Source: Lanius collurio (Eukaryota; Chordata; Aves; Passeriformes; Laniidae). Taken from it: DNA of 64,000 nt. Below are positions 46,026 through 57,429 of the stretch, piece by piece. The translations under genes and the position numbers were made by a program. Positions within the stretch are counted from its first letter, which is position 1, and every line of letters starts with the position of its first letter. Under the pieces are notes generated by a model, which worked only from the letters and a program-made list of their open reading frames with translations, made no database searches and had not been told where the DNA came from. The stretch lies in contig JACBWW010000018.1 of assembly GCA_020086605.1 (NCBI GenBank), forward strand, positions 19,135,622 through 19,199,621, in the 5' to 3' direction.

Positions 46026-46275
46026 GGGGTGGCATGGGAAGACTGAGGGACTCCATTATTTATGGAGCAATTTTTATTTTGCGGTTCATTATATTGACTT
46101 GAAATTAATTCACTGCAAGGCTCCTGTAAAATTGCTTTGTGTGAAATAGTATTTATTTTACCTTTTAATAAAATGCCCGGACTTCTATGAAAGGCACGAA
46201 AATAATTGAAATAAATTATACGCAAATAATTATTTAAATGGCACAGAACTATAATGTGTGGTGCAATTAAAATTC
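46026..46275. promoter_or_regulatory. Strong CNE-like block
   Basis: Among the best enhancer-like segments in the window. It contains successive AATAATTGAAATAAATTATA and ACGCAAATAATTATTTAAAT stretches (46200-46238), giving several overlapping TAAT cores and a POU/MEF2-like word, plus TTTTGCGGTTCATTA and a retained CpG in GCCCGG. Unlike its surroundings it lacks the T/G bias, which fits purifying selection overriding mutation skew. Conservation is inferred. Confidence 0.45.
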
Positions 46276-46789
46276 CTGGACTCCCATCAGTCTTGTATGT
46301 GAAGTCCTTGTAATGGTGTTTTTCTGCTGCAGTTTGTCCTGCACTTGGGCTTTTCCATGTGAAATTTAGCAGCAGTTTGGGTCAACCAGAGCAACCCTTT
46401 GCATCAGAAACATGACCAGGATTGTCTTTCTTGTGCCGCCACGGTGAGGATTTTAGGAACACCTAGACAGAGCTGTTCTCCTTGCTGCCTAGGCCTCAGA
46501 GGGTGTAAATCTGTAACTGCTGGGGTCAGAAGCTGGTGGATGACTCGTGGTGGGCAGCAGCTCCAGTTGCTGTGCTCAGTGGGGAGGATGCCCAAATCAG
46601 GGTGTTGAGGTGATGTTTGAGCTACCTGGCAAACTCTTACTGTGATTTTGATACACACAGCAGTAAGGAAGCCTCTTTAGGACCCTGGCTGTAGGCAAGA
46701 AATTAAACTATAACCAGATCTGTCCCTTTCTTGGGTGTTTCCAGGTCTAGTTTCCTCACATTGCTATGTTTTCTGAAGCTCAAAATAAT

Positions 46790-46960
46790 GCCTTGTTCTC
46801 AACCGATATTAATCATCTTGCATGCATTGAAGTGTGGATCTGACTGTGACTCAGAACAATTTAAAATCAGGCTTCATGTCTTATGAAAATAAATGGCTCC
46901 CAGAGGAGAAAGGCCTTCTGTTTTCATTTATCGCTCGTGATGGTGAGCTGTGCCTTAGTT
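46790..46960. promoter_or_regulatory. CNE-like block
   Basis: Unique sequence with AACCGATATTAATCATC, CTTGCATGCATTG and TTTATCGCTCGTGATGG, retaining three CpGs in CpG-poor DNA. Regulatory inference only. Confidence 0.3.
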
Positions 46961-49900
46961 TGAGACGTCCCATCTTGTATTGACTTCCTCCATGTCCCAG
47001 TTCATGCTGACAGTGTGATTGGCTTTGATCCCAGCCTTTACTGGGAGAAAAGCCTTGTGATGGTTTGGGTGGCTTGTGGACTGATCTGATAAGAGACGGT
47101 TTCGTCAGCAGGTCGGGCAGGGATTGACAGAAATACGACTGGAGTATGTTTTAAGTGTGGGGAAGGAAAGGTATCATTGAAGGGAAGGCAGCTCATGGGA
47201 AGAATTGAATTGGCTTTGGGAACAGCCCTGGAGCAAGGAACTACTGAAGTAAAGGCTGTGAAGATTGATCTTTTGGGGGTTATTGCTGGAGGGTATGTGA
47301 AACATTTTGCTATCATTAACATAAATTGTATTTGAGTGTTTCCTAACTGGCACCTTATCTCTACACGACAATTGAAGGAAGTTACTTTTTGTCCTTTTGG
47401 ATTGCAGTGGGTGTGTCTGTGTCAGGGGGTTTTAACCAGTTTCAGGGGGAATTTTTTTTTTACTTGGATGAATGATCTTGGATGGTTACTTAAGTAACAG
47501 GTTTCAAAGTGGGAAGGGAAAGTTAAATTTTCAGCGCTGTATTTGCTCACACTGAACTCAGCTGAGAAGAACATTTAATGGTTTCATTGAAAACTGTTGA
47601 GAGTTACGGGAATATTTGCCTAAATTAATTCACCACATTAATTTCTAGATGACACTGGGTAATGTGGGTATACAGGCTACACTGTAGTTCCAGGTTTGGG
47701 CATGGACTAGTGAATTTTTTTCAAAAGCATGATCTTCCCCATCAGAGGCAGCATGTAAGATTGGTTGCCCATTTGTCAGAATTTTTAGACAATCTAAGAC
47801 AAAGTTGCTTTTGTAGACAAGTCTATTTTTGGAGTACATTCTGGGAACAGTTAAGTTGGGGTGGCATTTTTTATTTATGTTTTGGATGCTTTCTCATTGT
47901 CCTCATCCTTTTTGAGCTGGACAAAATGGTTACATTTTAAGGCAAAAAATGTAATCTTGTTTGGGAGTTAATGCATTGCATTATTCAACAGCAGCCTCCA
48001 CCCAGTTAAATGTAGTATTGACAGTTGCAGTACCACACTTCAATGTATTGAAGATTAAAATGTGTGTGTTTGTGGGAGAGCATTTCTGGTGCTTTTTATT
48101 TGATACATGTACTCATTGTAGCCCATTTGTCATTTATCTGTCTAGTTTCAGGCATGTGAAACCAGATGACACCTCTGATCCTTCAGAGAACTTGCAAAGG
48201 CAGGCAATGTTGGGTGGTCTTCCCCTAAAAAGTGGGACACAAGCATGGAAGCTGGTGCAGATTTGGAGCCTTCAATGTGATTTTGTGTTATCCTGTGTAG
48301 CTGCCATGGAAGTTTAGCCTCCTGTTCATTAGATTAGTTCTTTATTGTATTATTTCATTAAGGAAATTATTTTTTTTTCACACTAGTGAGAACAAAAATC
48401 TCAGGAAGCTGTGCTGAATGGCCGCAGTTATTTGCAAAAAATTCAGAATGAAATTTACCTTCTTTTCTCAGCAAGCAAGAACACAAGAACTAGTAATGAT
48501 TAAGACCTCATATGTCATCATCTTGTTAATTATAATTTTCAGTTATGGCTTGGGGGGAGGGGGTGTGTCAATTTACCTGACGAATTAAGAAAAGAATAGC
48601 ATGTTGAGAAGTGTGGTAGTGTGGAGAGACTCTGAATCTTTGAGCTGTTCAGTCCAGCAGACAAAGTCGTGTGTTTGTGTGGAGGGGACTGAATTAGTTC
48701 TCGGTGCCTTGCGACATCTGCTTGGTCTTGTGCAGCAGCGTGTGGTTGGATTTGGGGCAGGTGTTGGATTTGTGGTTGGATGTGTTCTTGTTCAGCAATG
48801 ACTTTCTGCAGCATTTCATTGATCTGTGTGTTCCTGGAAATAAGCTCTGAGTGGCACTGGGAGATTCTGGTACTTTTTCATTGTCCTGAGCAACATCTGT
48901 AGTCAACTGTACAGTTTCAGAAGGCAGGTGTGTGAGAACCTCAACTCTCTATGTGACAGTTCACGTTTCCAGCAACAGTTGCCCTTAGTACACAGTTAAA
49001 TGGAAAATGAGAATCCTATTTGCATTCTCTGTCCTGTTTCCAGTCTGATGGGGAGATTTAGATAGTTTAGTTACCTAAATGACATAAAAACCTAAGCAAG
49101 ACTGGCTTTAGGCCAGAGCTCCATCTTTGTGCTAATGGGTGAGTTTGTTTTTTGTAACTGTGCTGCTGGACTGCCTTGTTTCCAGGAAATCAGCAAGGGC
49201 ACGACTGACACACTGCCTTTGGAGGAGCACTGGTGTCTGATCAAACCAGGCATGTGCGAGATCACAGCTGCTCCTTTTGGGCTTTTTTGTGCTAGTCCAA
49301 TCTGGCAACATAATTTTGTACCAGCTCATCATTTTGCCTTGTGTGGTGATTTGATGTGGTGTTTCATGTTCAGCCCTTCACCTGGTTTAGCCAAAGTCCG
49401 TGGTGTGGTTGCAGGGAGAATGAGTAAAGGTTCACATCTGTAACAAAACCCCCCAAACCCTTGCAATACAAGCAACAGTATTTGCCATTGTAAGAATTTC
49501 AAATTACTGCAATGCAAAGTGTGAAGGGAAACAGTCTCTGGTAGTCACTGGAATAAGATGTATTTCTCCAGTATCCTTCTCTAGCTGTTCAGCCTTCACA
49601 CACAAAAGGAAGAAGCATGTTGAAGTTTGTCCTGGCAGTTGCAATGTGGTGGACCAGTCTGCTGCTGTGGCTTTGATGTGTTGTTCACACATGTTCTGGG
49701 AGAGGTGTATCTTACAGGCACAACTAAGGGCCATGTGCACTAAGTACAGTTCCTTTGTGTTCTAAGCATGCTGGTAGCCCATGGTTTAAAGCTCCTGTGG
49801 ATTTATCTGCTCTCCTCTAGAACCACAACAGCTGAAACAACTTCCATTGAACTTGAGGATAAGTAAGAGGGAGTCTGCTTAGTACAGACACAAACTCCAT

Positions 49901-50340
49901 GATGTTTTCTGGATGTGAACTTCTAATATAGGAGTGTGCAGTTAAGGTAATTTTAAATAAATGAAAGTCATTTTATGTGAGTGGCAGACTCTCACATCTC
50001 CATATGATTTCCTCGTTGGTTCCTCTGTTGGTAATTCACAATCTGTCCTTCAGGCTTGCACTTAATGGACGAGTGTTCACTGCATTTTCTGCTCCTAACT
50101 ACCACAGGTGCTTATTTGCTCCTCTCTGGCCTGTGGCACTTACAGGTATGCCTCTGGAGTGAGGAAATGAGGAGTCATTAAAACCTGAAAATAGCTTGCT
50201 TCAGGCAGCTTATTGCAAGGTTGTTTAGCGTTATTTTTTTTTTCTAAATAGCAGAACAAAGCCACAACCGTACAAATGCTTTAAAGGCCTTTTCCTCACT
50301 GCTGTGACTTGTTTGTCTTTCATTTTTTAAATTCTTACCA

Positions 50341-50360
50341 CCCCCCCCACCCCACCCCCC
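50341..50360. repeat. C-rich simple run
   Basis: C8, A, C4, A, C6 (20 bases). Its complement is G-run rich and could form a quadruplex on the minus strand. Confidence 0.95.
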
Positions 50361-50395
50361 AATTATATTATGAAATTTTTGGGCTGTTACCTTAC

Positions 50396-50833
50396 CATAG
50401 CTACAGTTTTAGTGAAGATGAAAATAGTAACCTGAGTAATACCATATGCCAGGGATGGCAGCGACACCTCCGCTGGATCAGTAGATGAAGTTCTCGCTCT
50501 CAGGTTTAGCCATGGGATAGGTGATACATTGACCTCTCCTCCATGTTTTGGCACTAAATCCAAGCTGGGCTGTCTCCCATGGCCAGGGCATTCAGTTGCC
50601 CTCTGCAGACATGTGATGAGGAGCGTGGCATTCTCTGATGGCAGCTGCCAGGCTGTGCTCGGTGGCACAGCTGGGAAGCAAACTGTGTCCAGGTAAAGAG
50701 CAGGCAGAGCCAGGGCCCCCATGCTTGGTGAGCAGCTCTTGGCAGCACAGGGGATGGATTCCCATGTGGGGATGTTTGGTGATGCTGGAGGTGAGGAGCA
50801 GCCCATTTTAAGGGGGAACCCGACTGCTTGCAG
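50396..50833 (-). other. Candidate minus-strand open exon, unrecognised product
   Basis: Read on the minus strand, a pyrimidine-rich tract ending CCCTGACAG (from about 50855 to 50834) makes a good acceptor, and ATG followed by GTAAGG (50396/50395) makes a good donor. The 438 bases between are exactly 146 codons without a stop in one frame, and that frame closes at TAA just past the donor (50387-50389). An ATG lies at 50806. The inferred peptide is Ser/Pro/Ala-rich with a hydrophobic end (FIFTKTVAMVR) and matches no family I know. Strand composition favours chance open frames on this strand, so it may be spurious. Confidence 0.2.
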
Positions 50834-52384
50834 CTGTCAGGGAAAAGAAAGTGTCACCCCTCAGGATAAAAAGCAGGGAGGTATCAGGTATTGAGGGTGG
50901 CAGAATTTGAGAACAAAGGAGGTGGCAGCAAAGGCTGGGGAGGAAAAATGGCTGGAAAGTGTCAAGGCAGTAGACAGAGGTGGCAGAGGGTGAGTAGCTG
51001 GCAGAGGAGAAGCTTGTTTCAAAATGACTGGGACCATTTGGTTTATGTTAACACATTCTACTTCACAGTTTGGGAGGAGTGCAAATAAACTAGGTCATCT
51101 CATGCAAGCCTTGTTAAGAGAAACATGAAAAAATGGCTAAGTGTAGTAAGAGAAACTATGGGAAATGTCAAAGATAAAATTGTTTGAATGATTTTATAAT
51201 TTTTAAAATGATTATTTTTATTGGATGTGCAATGTTAACTTAGTGAGGCAGCATGGATTTTATTTTCCCTGCTGCTATAGTTAATGATTATCTTGCTTCT
51301 TTTGGAGAGTGAAAAATAACAGTGGTCTAGTGTGGCTGGGGCTCTGGAAATATCTGTGACTCAGTAGGCAGCAGTTCTGTAAACAGATGCGAGACATCTC
51401 AGAAAAGGATATAAAATTATTAAACCATAAAGCTGTGAAACCATAGAACCTTTCAGTGTGTTTACCAAAGTTCTTATAGGTTCATGCTCAAAGGAAATAA
51501 AACCACTGCTGGAGAATCTCATTAATTTACGTCTCAGTCAGCTTCAAATCTGTACCAAAAATGCATTTCCTGACTTAAAAATATGAATTTATTAGGACAC
51601 TACTGCTGTGCTGTGGGTATCATGGGGAAGTTACTCATCTAGCAAATTAATGGAGGCATGTGTGTTGAACTTCCTTACGCAGCCATTCCCTTTTGCTACC
51701 CAAAGCAGGAACTGATGACTTTTTTCCTGCTGTTGCAGAATAAGGAATTGGACCAGAGGCAGATTAGGCTCTAACAACAGTTGTGTTAGAGCTGCTACCG
51801 AAGTGCACAGGAACCAGGTCTGTGGCTTCCCTGCAGGTTTCTGGTTTGTCACGGCTCCCTCGTCATCCTCAGTAACGTTCAGCCCTTGAGAGAAAATCCA
51901 ATTCATTTTTCACGGTAGTGAGACCAGGCGTAGAAATGAAATAACCACAGCAGTAGGGGAGGATTTGACAGTCCTCAGGATCCCTCGCTGTCCTTTCCCT
52001 TGTGCTGCCGTGGTCTGGGTGACATGGAGCATTTCTCTTACTGGCAGCAGAAATTAGCAGTGCTGACACCTTTCTTTGTACACTGGACTCAGCAGCTAAT
52101 GTCCTCGAGGTAGAACAATTACAGAATGCTGTCTTGCTAATAAGAAAAAACCCAAAGTGATTTCTTTTTAAGTCTTTGCTAGAAACTTAGTGAAGTGTCT
52201 GCTTGGGTTTACCAGTTGGGTCATCCCCACAGTTAGAATCAGCAGTGGAAGAGTTTCATTTGGCAGTCTCCAGTTTGAGTGGCAGGAACCCATTAACAGC
52301 TGAGGGAGGTGATGGGAGAGATTTGTAAATTGGGGAGCATGGTGATGAAGGTAATTAGGGAGTGATTGCTGTTGCTGTAATGTG

Positions 52385-52571
52385 AAGACTAAAGGTATCA
52401 AATGAAACTAAAAAGTGATATCCAAAATAAACACAGTTAGGTATTTTTTTCCTAGAATATTCCTGCAGAATTTTTTGCCTCGGGACATGGTAATGCTAAA
52501 AGTTGATGTGAATTCAGAAAGCCATTATATATTCATGGAAGAAAAATTCACCTGGAGCTATTGAACACACA
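52385..52571 (+). mobile_element. Old CR1-type LINE 3' fragment
   Basis: Word order matches old CR1-like elements: AATGAAACTAAAAAGTGAT, CCAAAATAAACACAGTTAGG, then CTGCAGAATTTTTTGCC, GGGACATGGTAATGCTAAAA and ATTCATGGAAGAAAA with CTATTGAACACA at the end. These parallel the familiar 'caatgaaattaa...attcaaaacaaac...ccacaggacatgg...attcatggaagaaaa...ctattaaacaca' series. Diverged, no intact frame. Confidence 0.7.
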
Positions 52572-52599
52572 GTTTTTGAGCTGACATGGAAAGGGAGAC

Positions 52600-53450
52600 T
52601 TTTCAAAAGGGATTGAAAGGAGACTTGTGAATTTAGGAGCAGCTCTCATAATGAGCATTGTGTGAGAAAGCATGCTGATGCTCATGAGAAAATACATCAA
52701 GTGCATCATTAGCCATTTGGAGGGAGCTGAAGTTGCTCTCTGGTACCAAATCAGTGATTAGCAAAGTGCAGGCGCCCTTCTTGGCTAATAAAAGAGAAGC
52801 CTGGTAAGAGTGTTGTGTTTGAGACATTAGAGGGTGAAGCTGGTGCAGGACTACAAAGAGACATGGCAAGACAAAAGCCAGTCACCTTTTCAGAAGGATT
52901 TTAAGTGGTTCTGAGTGGGGTGAGACTGCCTTTGCCAGGACCAGCCTAAGCTCAAGTGAGAGATAACAAAAAACTTCAGCTATATGGATGGATGGAATAG
53001 GCCTTATTTTACTGGTGCTGAGCAGAAAGAACTGCAAAATTTAGGTATAACTTAGTTAAATCTATAGTCTATACAAAGACAGAGGCATGTACACCAGTAA
53101 AAAAGTGTGGATTTTTAATGAGTGGCATTGAGTGTCTTGTATATGTACTTGAGCATTTTGAAGATGTAGAGTCACAGTCCCTAAGGCTATGGAAACAATT
53201 CCAAAGTAAGAATACATTTGGGTTTTACTGCCATTTGCTTAAAGTATAAGGAGCCCTGGAATGTACACCGAGGCTTCAAGAAGTAAAACAATCTTGCTTT
53301 TCTTTGTGGTTGAAGAGTAAATGCTCTGATTGTGCAGGCTTAGTTAAGAAGATTCTTTGAAGAGCAATGGAAATAGTACGGTGGTGTATGTTGCCCTTTC
53401 TCCTCATATGCCCAATAATCTTTTTCTTTCTTCCAAAGTGATCATTACAT
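52600..53450. other. Spacer between two related repeats
   Basis: T/G and A-rich unique sequence between the two CR1-like copies. No gene seen. 52590-52660 has a vague resemblance to an old repeat (CTTTTCAAAAGGGATTG) that I cannot name. Confidence 0.5.
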
Positions 53451-53473
53451 GAGATTGTGGTTGCCTGAACGCA

Positions 53474-53555
53474 AAGACTAAAGGCATCACATGAAAATAG
53501 AAAGTGATGTCCAAAATAAGCATGGTTAGGTATTGTTTTTTCATGGAATATTACT
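53474..53555 (+). mobile_element. Second copy of the CR1-type fragment, 3' part missing
   Basis: Matches 52385-52445 at 53 of 61 aligned positions by my count, in the same orientation, 1,089 bases downstream. Unlike the first copy it loses similarity before the GGGACATGG and ATTCATGGAAG 3' parts. It is either a duplication of the first copy or an independent insertion whose 3' end was deleted. Confidence 0.65.
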
Positions 53556-54425
53556 GGAATCTGGCAAGTATTGTTCAGATATGTGTCATAAAGTCTTTCT
53601 TTTTAACCTTGATTTGTGAATGTTTATGATATTTTTTCATATTTCTGTGTTAGGAGATTGAGTTTCATTGTGGGAAGAAGTTCTAGCCTAAGCAGATATT
53701 TAGCTAAAGGGAGGAATTTTGCAGGTATTTCAAAATTCTAGGAGCACTATAAGCATCACCCTACCAAATTAAATTTTAATCTCAGGATGTGGTTTAAACT
53801 GTAATTTTTTAAGAGAATTCCTTTTAACAGCTCTGAGTTTTACCTGCATAAAGGTTTGATTAGAAGCCTTGTGCTCACACAATTAGAACATGTCACCATA
53901 AAATTAAAATACATCTCGTATATGGTGAATGTTTGAGTATTAGCAAGGTGGGATGGGTTGAAGGTAGGGCTGCTGCTCAGGCTTGGCAAGACAGTCATGT
54001 TAAAGTTTCTTGTCTCGTTTTTTTCCCCCCTAGATGTTCAGTTTAATCTCCAGCTTTCTCTCTGTGCAGCTGCTGTTCTTTTTCCTGGCAGAAGATAACT
54101 GGGAGTACCATTGGTTACAGTGTGGGTGCACATGTTTAGCCCCCCTGGTATTTAGGGGAAATGAAGCTGGGCTCTTTGTGTCCCCAGCACACCTTGTTTT
54201 TCACGTTTCAAAAATGCGCTTCTATGTAAAATATTTAAAAGTGTTTGTGCCTATATACATACATATAAAATATAGTGTTTATGTGAACATGATTCTTGGA
54301 TAGATTTGCCTTGGTTTAGGTTAGAAATAGCAATTATGTGCTAACAAATTGCCTATTACATATGCCCAGTATACAATTTTTCCAGTAAATTTGTAACAGT
54401 TTGCTCAGTTCCAAGCCTGTGTGAG
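53556..54425 (+). other. Probable intron, no distinct feature
   Basis: Ordinary AT-rich sequence. A pyrimidine run ending TTCCCCCCTAG at about 54033 precedes an 89-codon frame (54034-54303), but no matching donor or protein resemblance supports an exon. Confidence 0.5.
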
Positions 54426-54765
54426 CGTGCGCTCCCTCTCCAACCCATTCTGGTTTTTGCATGCGGAAATAAATTAATTTGGTTTTGCATGTTAAGTACT
54501 GTATTAATGGAAACTCAAATAGTCACATGTATTTATGGGACTTTGCAATTGCTTGACTTTTAAGATGCTTGATAACGAATTAGGATTAAATACAAACTCA
54601 AGGAGCTCCTTTGGCAAATAAGCATAGATGCTCATTGCACTCATCATGTGGCAGTTTTTCATGCACACAGTATTTACTTTAGCAGCATGAACTGTAGAAT
54701 GTGCCCCTTAAAGTGCCAATTGTGGCTTAATTATAGACACAGAAATCACAATTTTAAGTTGTTTA
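54426..54765. promoter_or_regulatory. Strong CNE-like block
   Basis: Over about 340 bases this segment is dense in developmental motifs: AAATAAATTAATTTGG, TTTTGCATG (octamer-like), GTACTGTATTAATGG, GATAACGAATTAGGATTA, CATCATGTGGCAG and GGCTTAATTATAG. It begins with a CpG-retaining GAGCGTGCGCTCCC palindrome-like word. It lacks the T/G bias of the surroundings. Probable conserved enhancer, inferred from texture. Confidence 0.45.
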
Positions 54766-55320
54766 GCTGAAGGCTGTGCACTGGCTCTCTCTGAGGACAA
54801 AACGCACAAAAAACAAAATGAACAAAAAATCTGCTACCAGCCGTTCCTGCTGGACCTGGGTGTGCTGGAATCGGTGCTTTCTGCCAGGGTTTATTTTATA
54901 AAAGAACTACCAAAACCATGTTATTAAGGTTTCATAGTCAAATATTCCAAAGGCAGTGAATAGACAGAATAAACCATTGTAGGACCAAGATGTCCAAGAG
55001 TACATGACACCACTGGCTTGTCCAGGACCCACAGGTTCTTCTGAGCTGTGGGTGCCAGCCTGGGGTGATAGAGGGGCTCTTCCCTCCCTGGAGCAACACC
55101 CTGCATTTGTCCTTGCAGAATTCTGGTGGGTTCCTGGTCTCTCTGGGTGCCAGCCCTGCCTTCAAGCATAGGTGCTGGTTGCTCACAAACTGGTGTTGCC
55201 TCCAAGCCTGATGAGAACGTGCTCCTGGGCTTTCTCTAAGTCACTGGTGGTGGCATTGGGTAGGTCAGGTGCCAGGACAGATGGCTGCAGTATCCCAGGT
55301 GTTACTGGCCTCCCAGTCAC
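54766..55320. other. Flank of CR1 insertion
   Basis: No gene recognised. Minus-strand and plus-strand short frames here continue into the adjacent CR1 sequence and have no known resemblance. Confidence 0.5.
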
Positions 55321-55321
55321 C

Positions 55322-55720
55322 TCAGATTGGCTTGGGTTGGAAGGGACCTTAAAGACCATCTCGTTCCAACTCCAGCTTGGTCTTGAACAGTTCCAGGGAT
55401 GGGGTATCCACAGCTTCTCTAGGAAACCTGTTCCAGTGTCCCCTAACAGTAAACAATTTCTTCCTCATATCCAGTCTAAAGCTGCCCTCTGTCAGTTTAA
55501 AGCCATTCCCCCTTTTCCTGTTACTATGTGCCCTTGTACAAAGTCCCTCCCTGGGTTTTTTTGTAGGTCCCCTTTAGGTACTGGAAGGTGCTCTAAGGTC
55601 TCACTGAAATGTGAGCCCTCTCAACGTGGCTTCGTAGTAGAGGTGCTCCAGCCCTCTCAGCATCTTCATGGCTTCCTCTTAGTGGCTGAAGGACTCCTTA
55701 ACTACTGTGCTTGGAGCCCA
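55322..55720 (-). mobile_element. CR1 LINE 3' region, antisense
   Basis: Reversed CR1 tail: GGCTTGGGTTGGAAGGGACC, TTAAAGACCATCTCGTTCC, TTGAACAGTTCCAGGGATGG, AATTTCTTCCTCATATCCAG, CAGTTTAAAGCCATTCCCCC and CTTTAGGTACTGGAAGGTGC are the complement of the CR1 3' UTR. The 202-codon + strand open frame at 55172-55780 lies across it and is an artefact of this repeat. Confidence 0.95.
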
Positions 55721-55859
55721 GCTGTGTTTCCACCCATCTGGTGGCCTTTCATTCCACTGGCCACATCCCTGATTGGATAGGTGCATTTTTGGGGTATAAA
55801 TTGAGGTAACACTCACTGCTGCTCTCCCTTTTTCTTTAAGGATGGCAGAAAATCTGCCT
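55721..55859. other. Junction between CR1 3' region and RT fragment
   Basis: Sequence between the CR1 3' UTR and the reverse-transcriptase segment. It is much shorter than the coding sequence normally present between these parts, so an internal deletion or two insertions is implied. Confidence 0.5.
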
Positions 55860-56095
55860 TTCTGCAGCCACCGAAGACCCCTCAATCTCCACAAGCTTTC
55901 TGACATGACAGTGGTGGCCCTGCTGTGACCTTGGCTCTCTATACCCTTGGACACAGCTCATCTAGTCCCATGGGTCAAAATCAAATAATCCCTGATAACA
56001 GCTTCAGCCTTATCTCCCATCTGCTGTCACTAGATCATCCACCTCCTTCAGCAACAGGCCCACTTTTTCCATGTTTAGCCTTTTACCGTTACTTG
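55860..56095 (-). pseudogene. CR1 ORF2 reverse-transcriptase remnant, decayed
   Basis: Translated on the minus strand, the segment reads KVGLLLKEVDDLVTAD (about 56065-56018) and, further on, MGLDELCPRV (about 55970-55941). These parallel the CR1 ORF2 stretch between endonuclease and reverse transcriptase ('GPLLNEVG.L...' and 'MGPDG.HPRVL'). In-frame stops and a frameshift separate the parts, so the copy is dead. It is in the same orientation as the 3' region at 55322-55720 and probably belongs to one internally deleted insertion. Confidence 0.75.
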
Positions 56096-57429
56096 CAGCA
56101 TTAAACGTCAAACTATTTTCTGAGCATTTCCATGAAACGTTGATTTGAAAAGTTATGGTTTATCAGTGAAATGTAATGCAGCGTGTTCCACCCCAATTAT
56201 ACGTGCATTAAGCATTCCCATAAGAAGTCCAAACTGAATTTTGCAAATTTTTATTTAATTATAGACTTACATTTCAGGATGTATTAGGCCACCCACTGAG
56301 TGTGAGGGCGTTCTAGATTGCTCCCAAAGAGCTACCGGTTGCTTTGGGAAAACTTAGTTCTTGTCAACCTGATGAAGTTTACAGGAAATCTTCCTGCAAA
56401 CGTGACAGTAGCTCTCTTCTGACTTCTCTATCGTACCCAGTAATTTAATTTTAGAAATATAAAATCTAATATTTGAAATAACTTCTTGTTAGTGACAAGT
56501 ATAAATATTTTTCACTTTTATTTGATATTTGAAGCAAGTGCTGTGACTGTGTATGAATGTGTGCATTTGTACACTGCATAGAAAAATACTCAGCATTTAT
56601 GTGTACTTCATTCATTTTACTGTTATGAAAAAAGCCCTTGTATGTCTAGCCAGAACAGAATTTTACTGTAAACCTAATGCAGTGTGCTCATTTGTATGGG
56701 TTGCTGCAACTGGAATTTTTCAAATGCATAATGTGGTGGTCATGATAATGTGTTTACAGAGTGTAAAATTTGAGCTTGAATTATGATTACTAAAATAATT
56801 GATCGTCAGCATTTGTGCTTTGCATAAGAAGAGTTCAGGAAAGCTGAATATTAAATAAACAGCATGTTGGATGAACAGCGTTTCTCTTTCCTCAGAACTC
56901 ATCAAAGAAACAAAAACTAAAAGAAGAGCATGTATTCTTATTGCCAATTACTGTCCAAGGAGGATAATGATCCAGTCTTTATGACCTGCTAGAACTGTAT
57001 GCTTAAAATAAATTTCCCATTACATTCTTCTCAGTGTCAAAATACATTCTTTCTACCAGCAGATAAACTGTGCCAAAAATAAAACCAGAAAGGTCTCTCA
57101 TACATAGTTTCTGGTTATTAAATAATGTGCACTCTCCCTATCCCTTCCCAGCAGGATCTTCTGGTTTCTCCAAAGGCTTAAGGAGTTCCTGCAGGAACTC
57201 AAGGAGCTGGTAGATGCAGGGGGTGAATGAGGAAAATTAAAGTTCTTTCCTCAGAACTTCTCCCTCATCTTGATTGCCTTGCAAATGAGTAGAAATGTAT
57301 CAAATTTCTGTTTGTTGTAAAATAATATTTACACTGTGTCTCTGATGCCTACAGTAGAGCATTCAAACATCAAAGGGGATCTTCCTTTTGTGGGAATTTT
57401 AAGTTCTCTAAGAAAACTATTAGAGAAAT

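Larger units (their letters stand above)
46276..52360 (+). other. Probable intron, continued
   Basis: No established exon. Noteworthy parts are a CNE-like patch at 46790-46960 (ACCGATATTAATCATCTTGC, TTTATCGCTCGTGATGG), another at 48400-48550, a C-rich run at 50341-50360, and a minus-strand open interval at 50396-50833 listed separately. The rest is T/G-biased unique sequence. Confidence 0.5.

Noticed and set aside
54034..54303. Frame following a CCCCCCTAG acceptor-like site
   Set aside because: No suitable donor inside the frame and no protein resemblance.
55172..55780. 202-codon + strand open frame
   Set aside because: It lies mostly on the antisense strand of a CR1 3' region, and its text is explained by the repeat.
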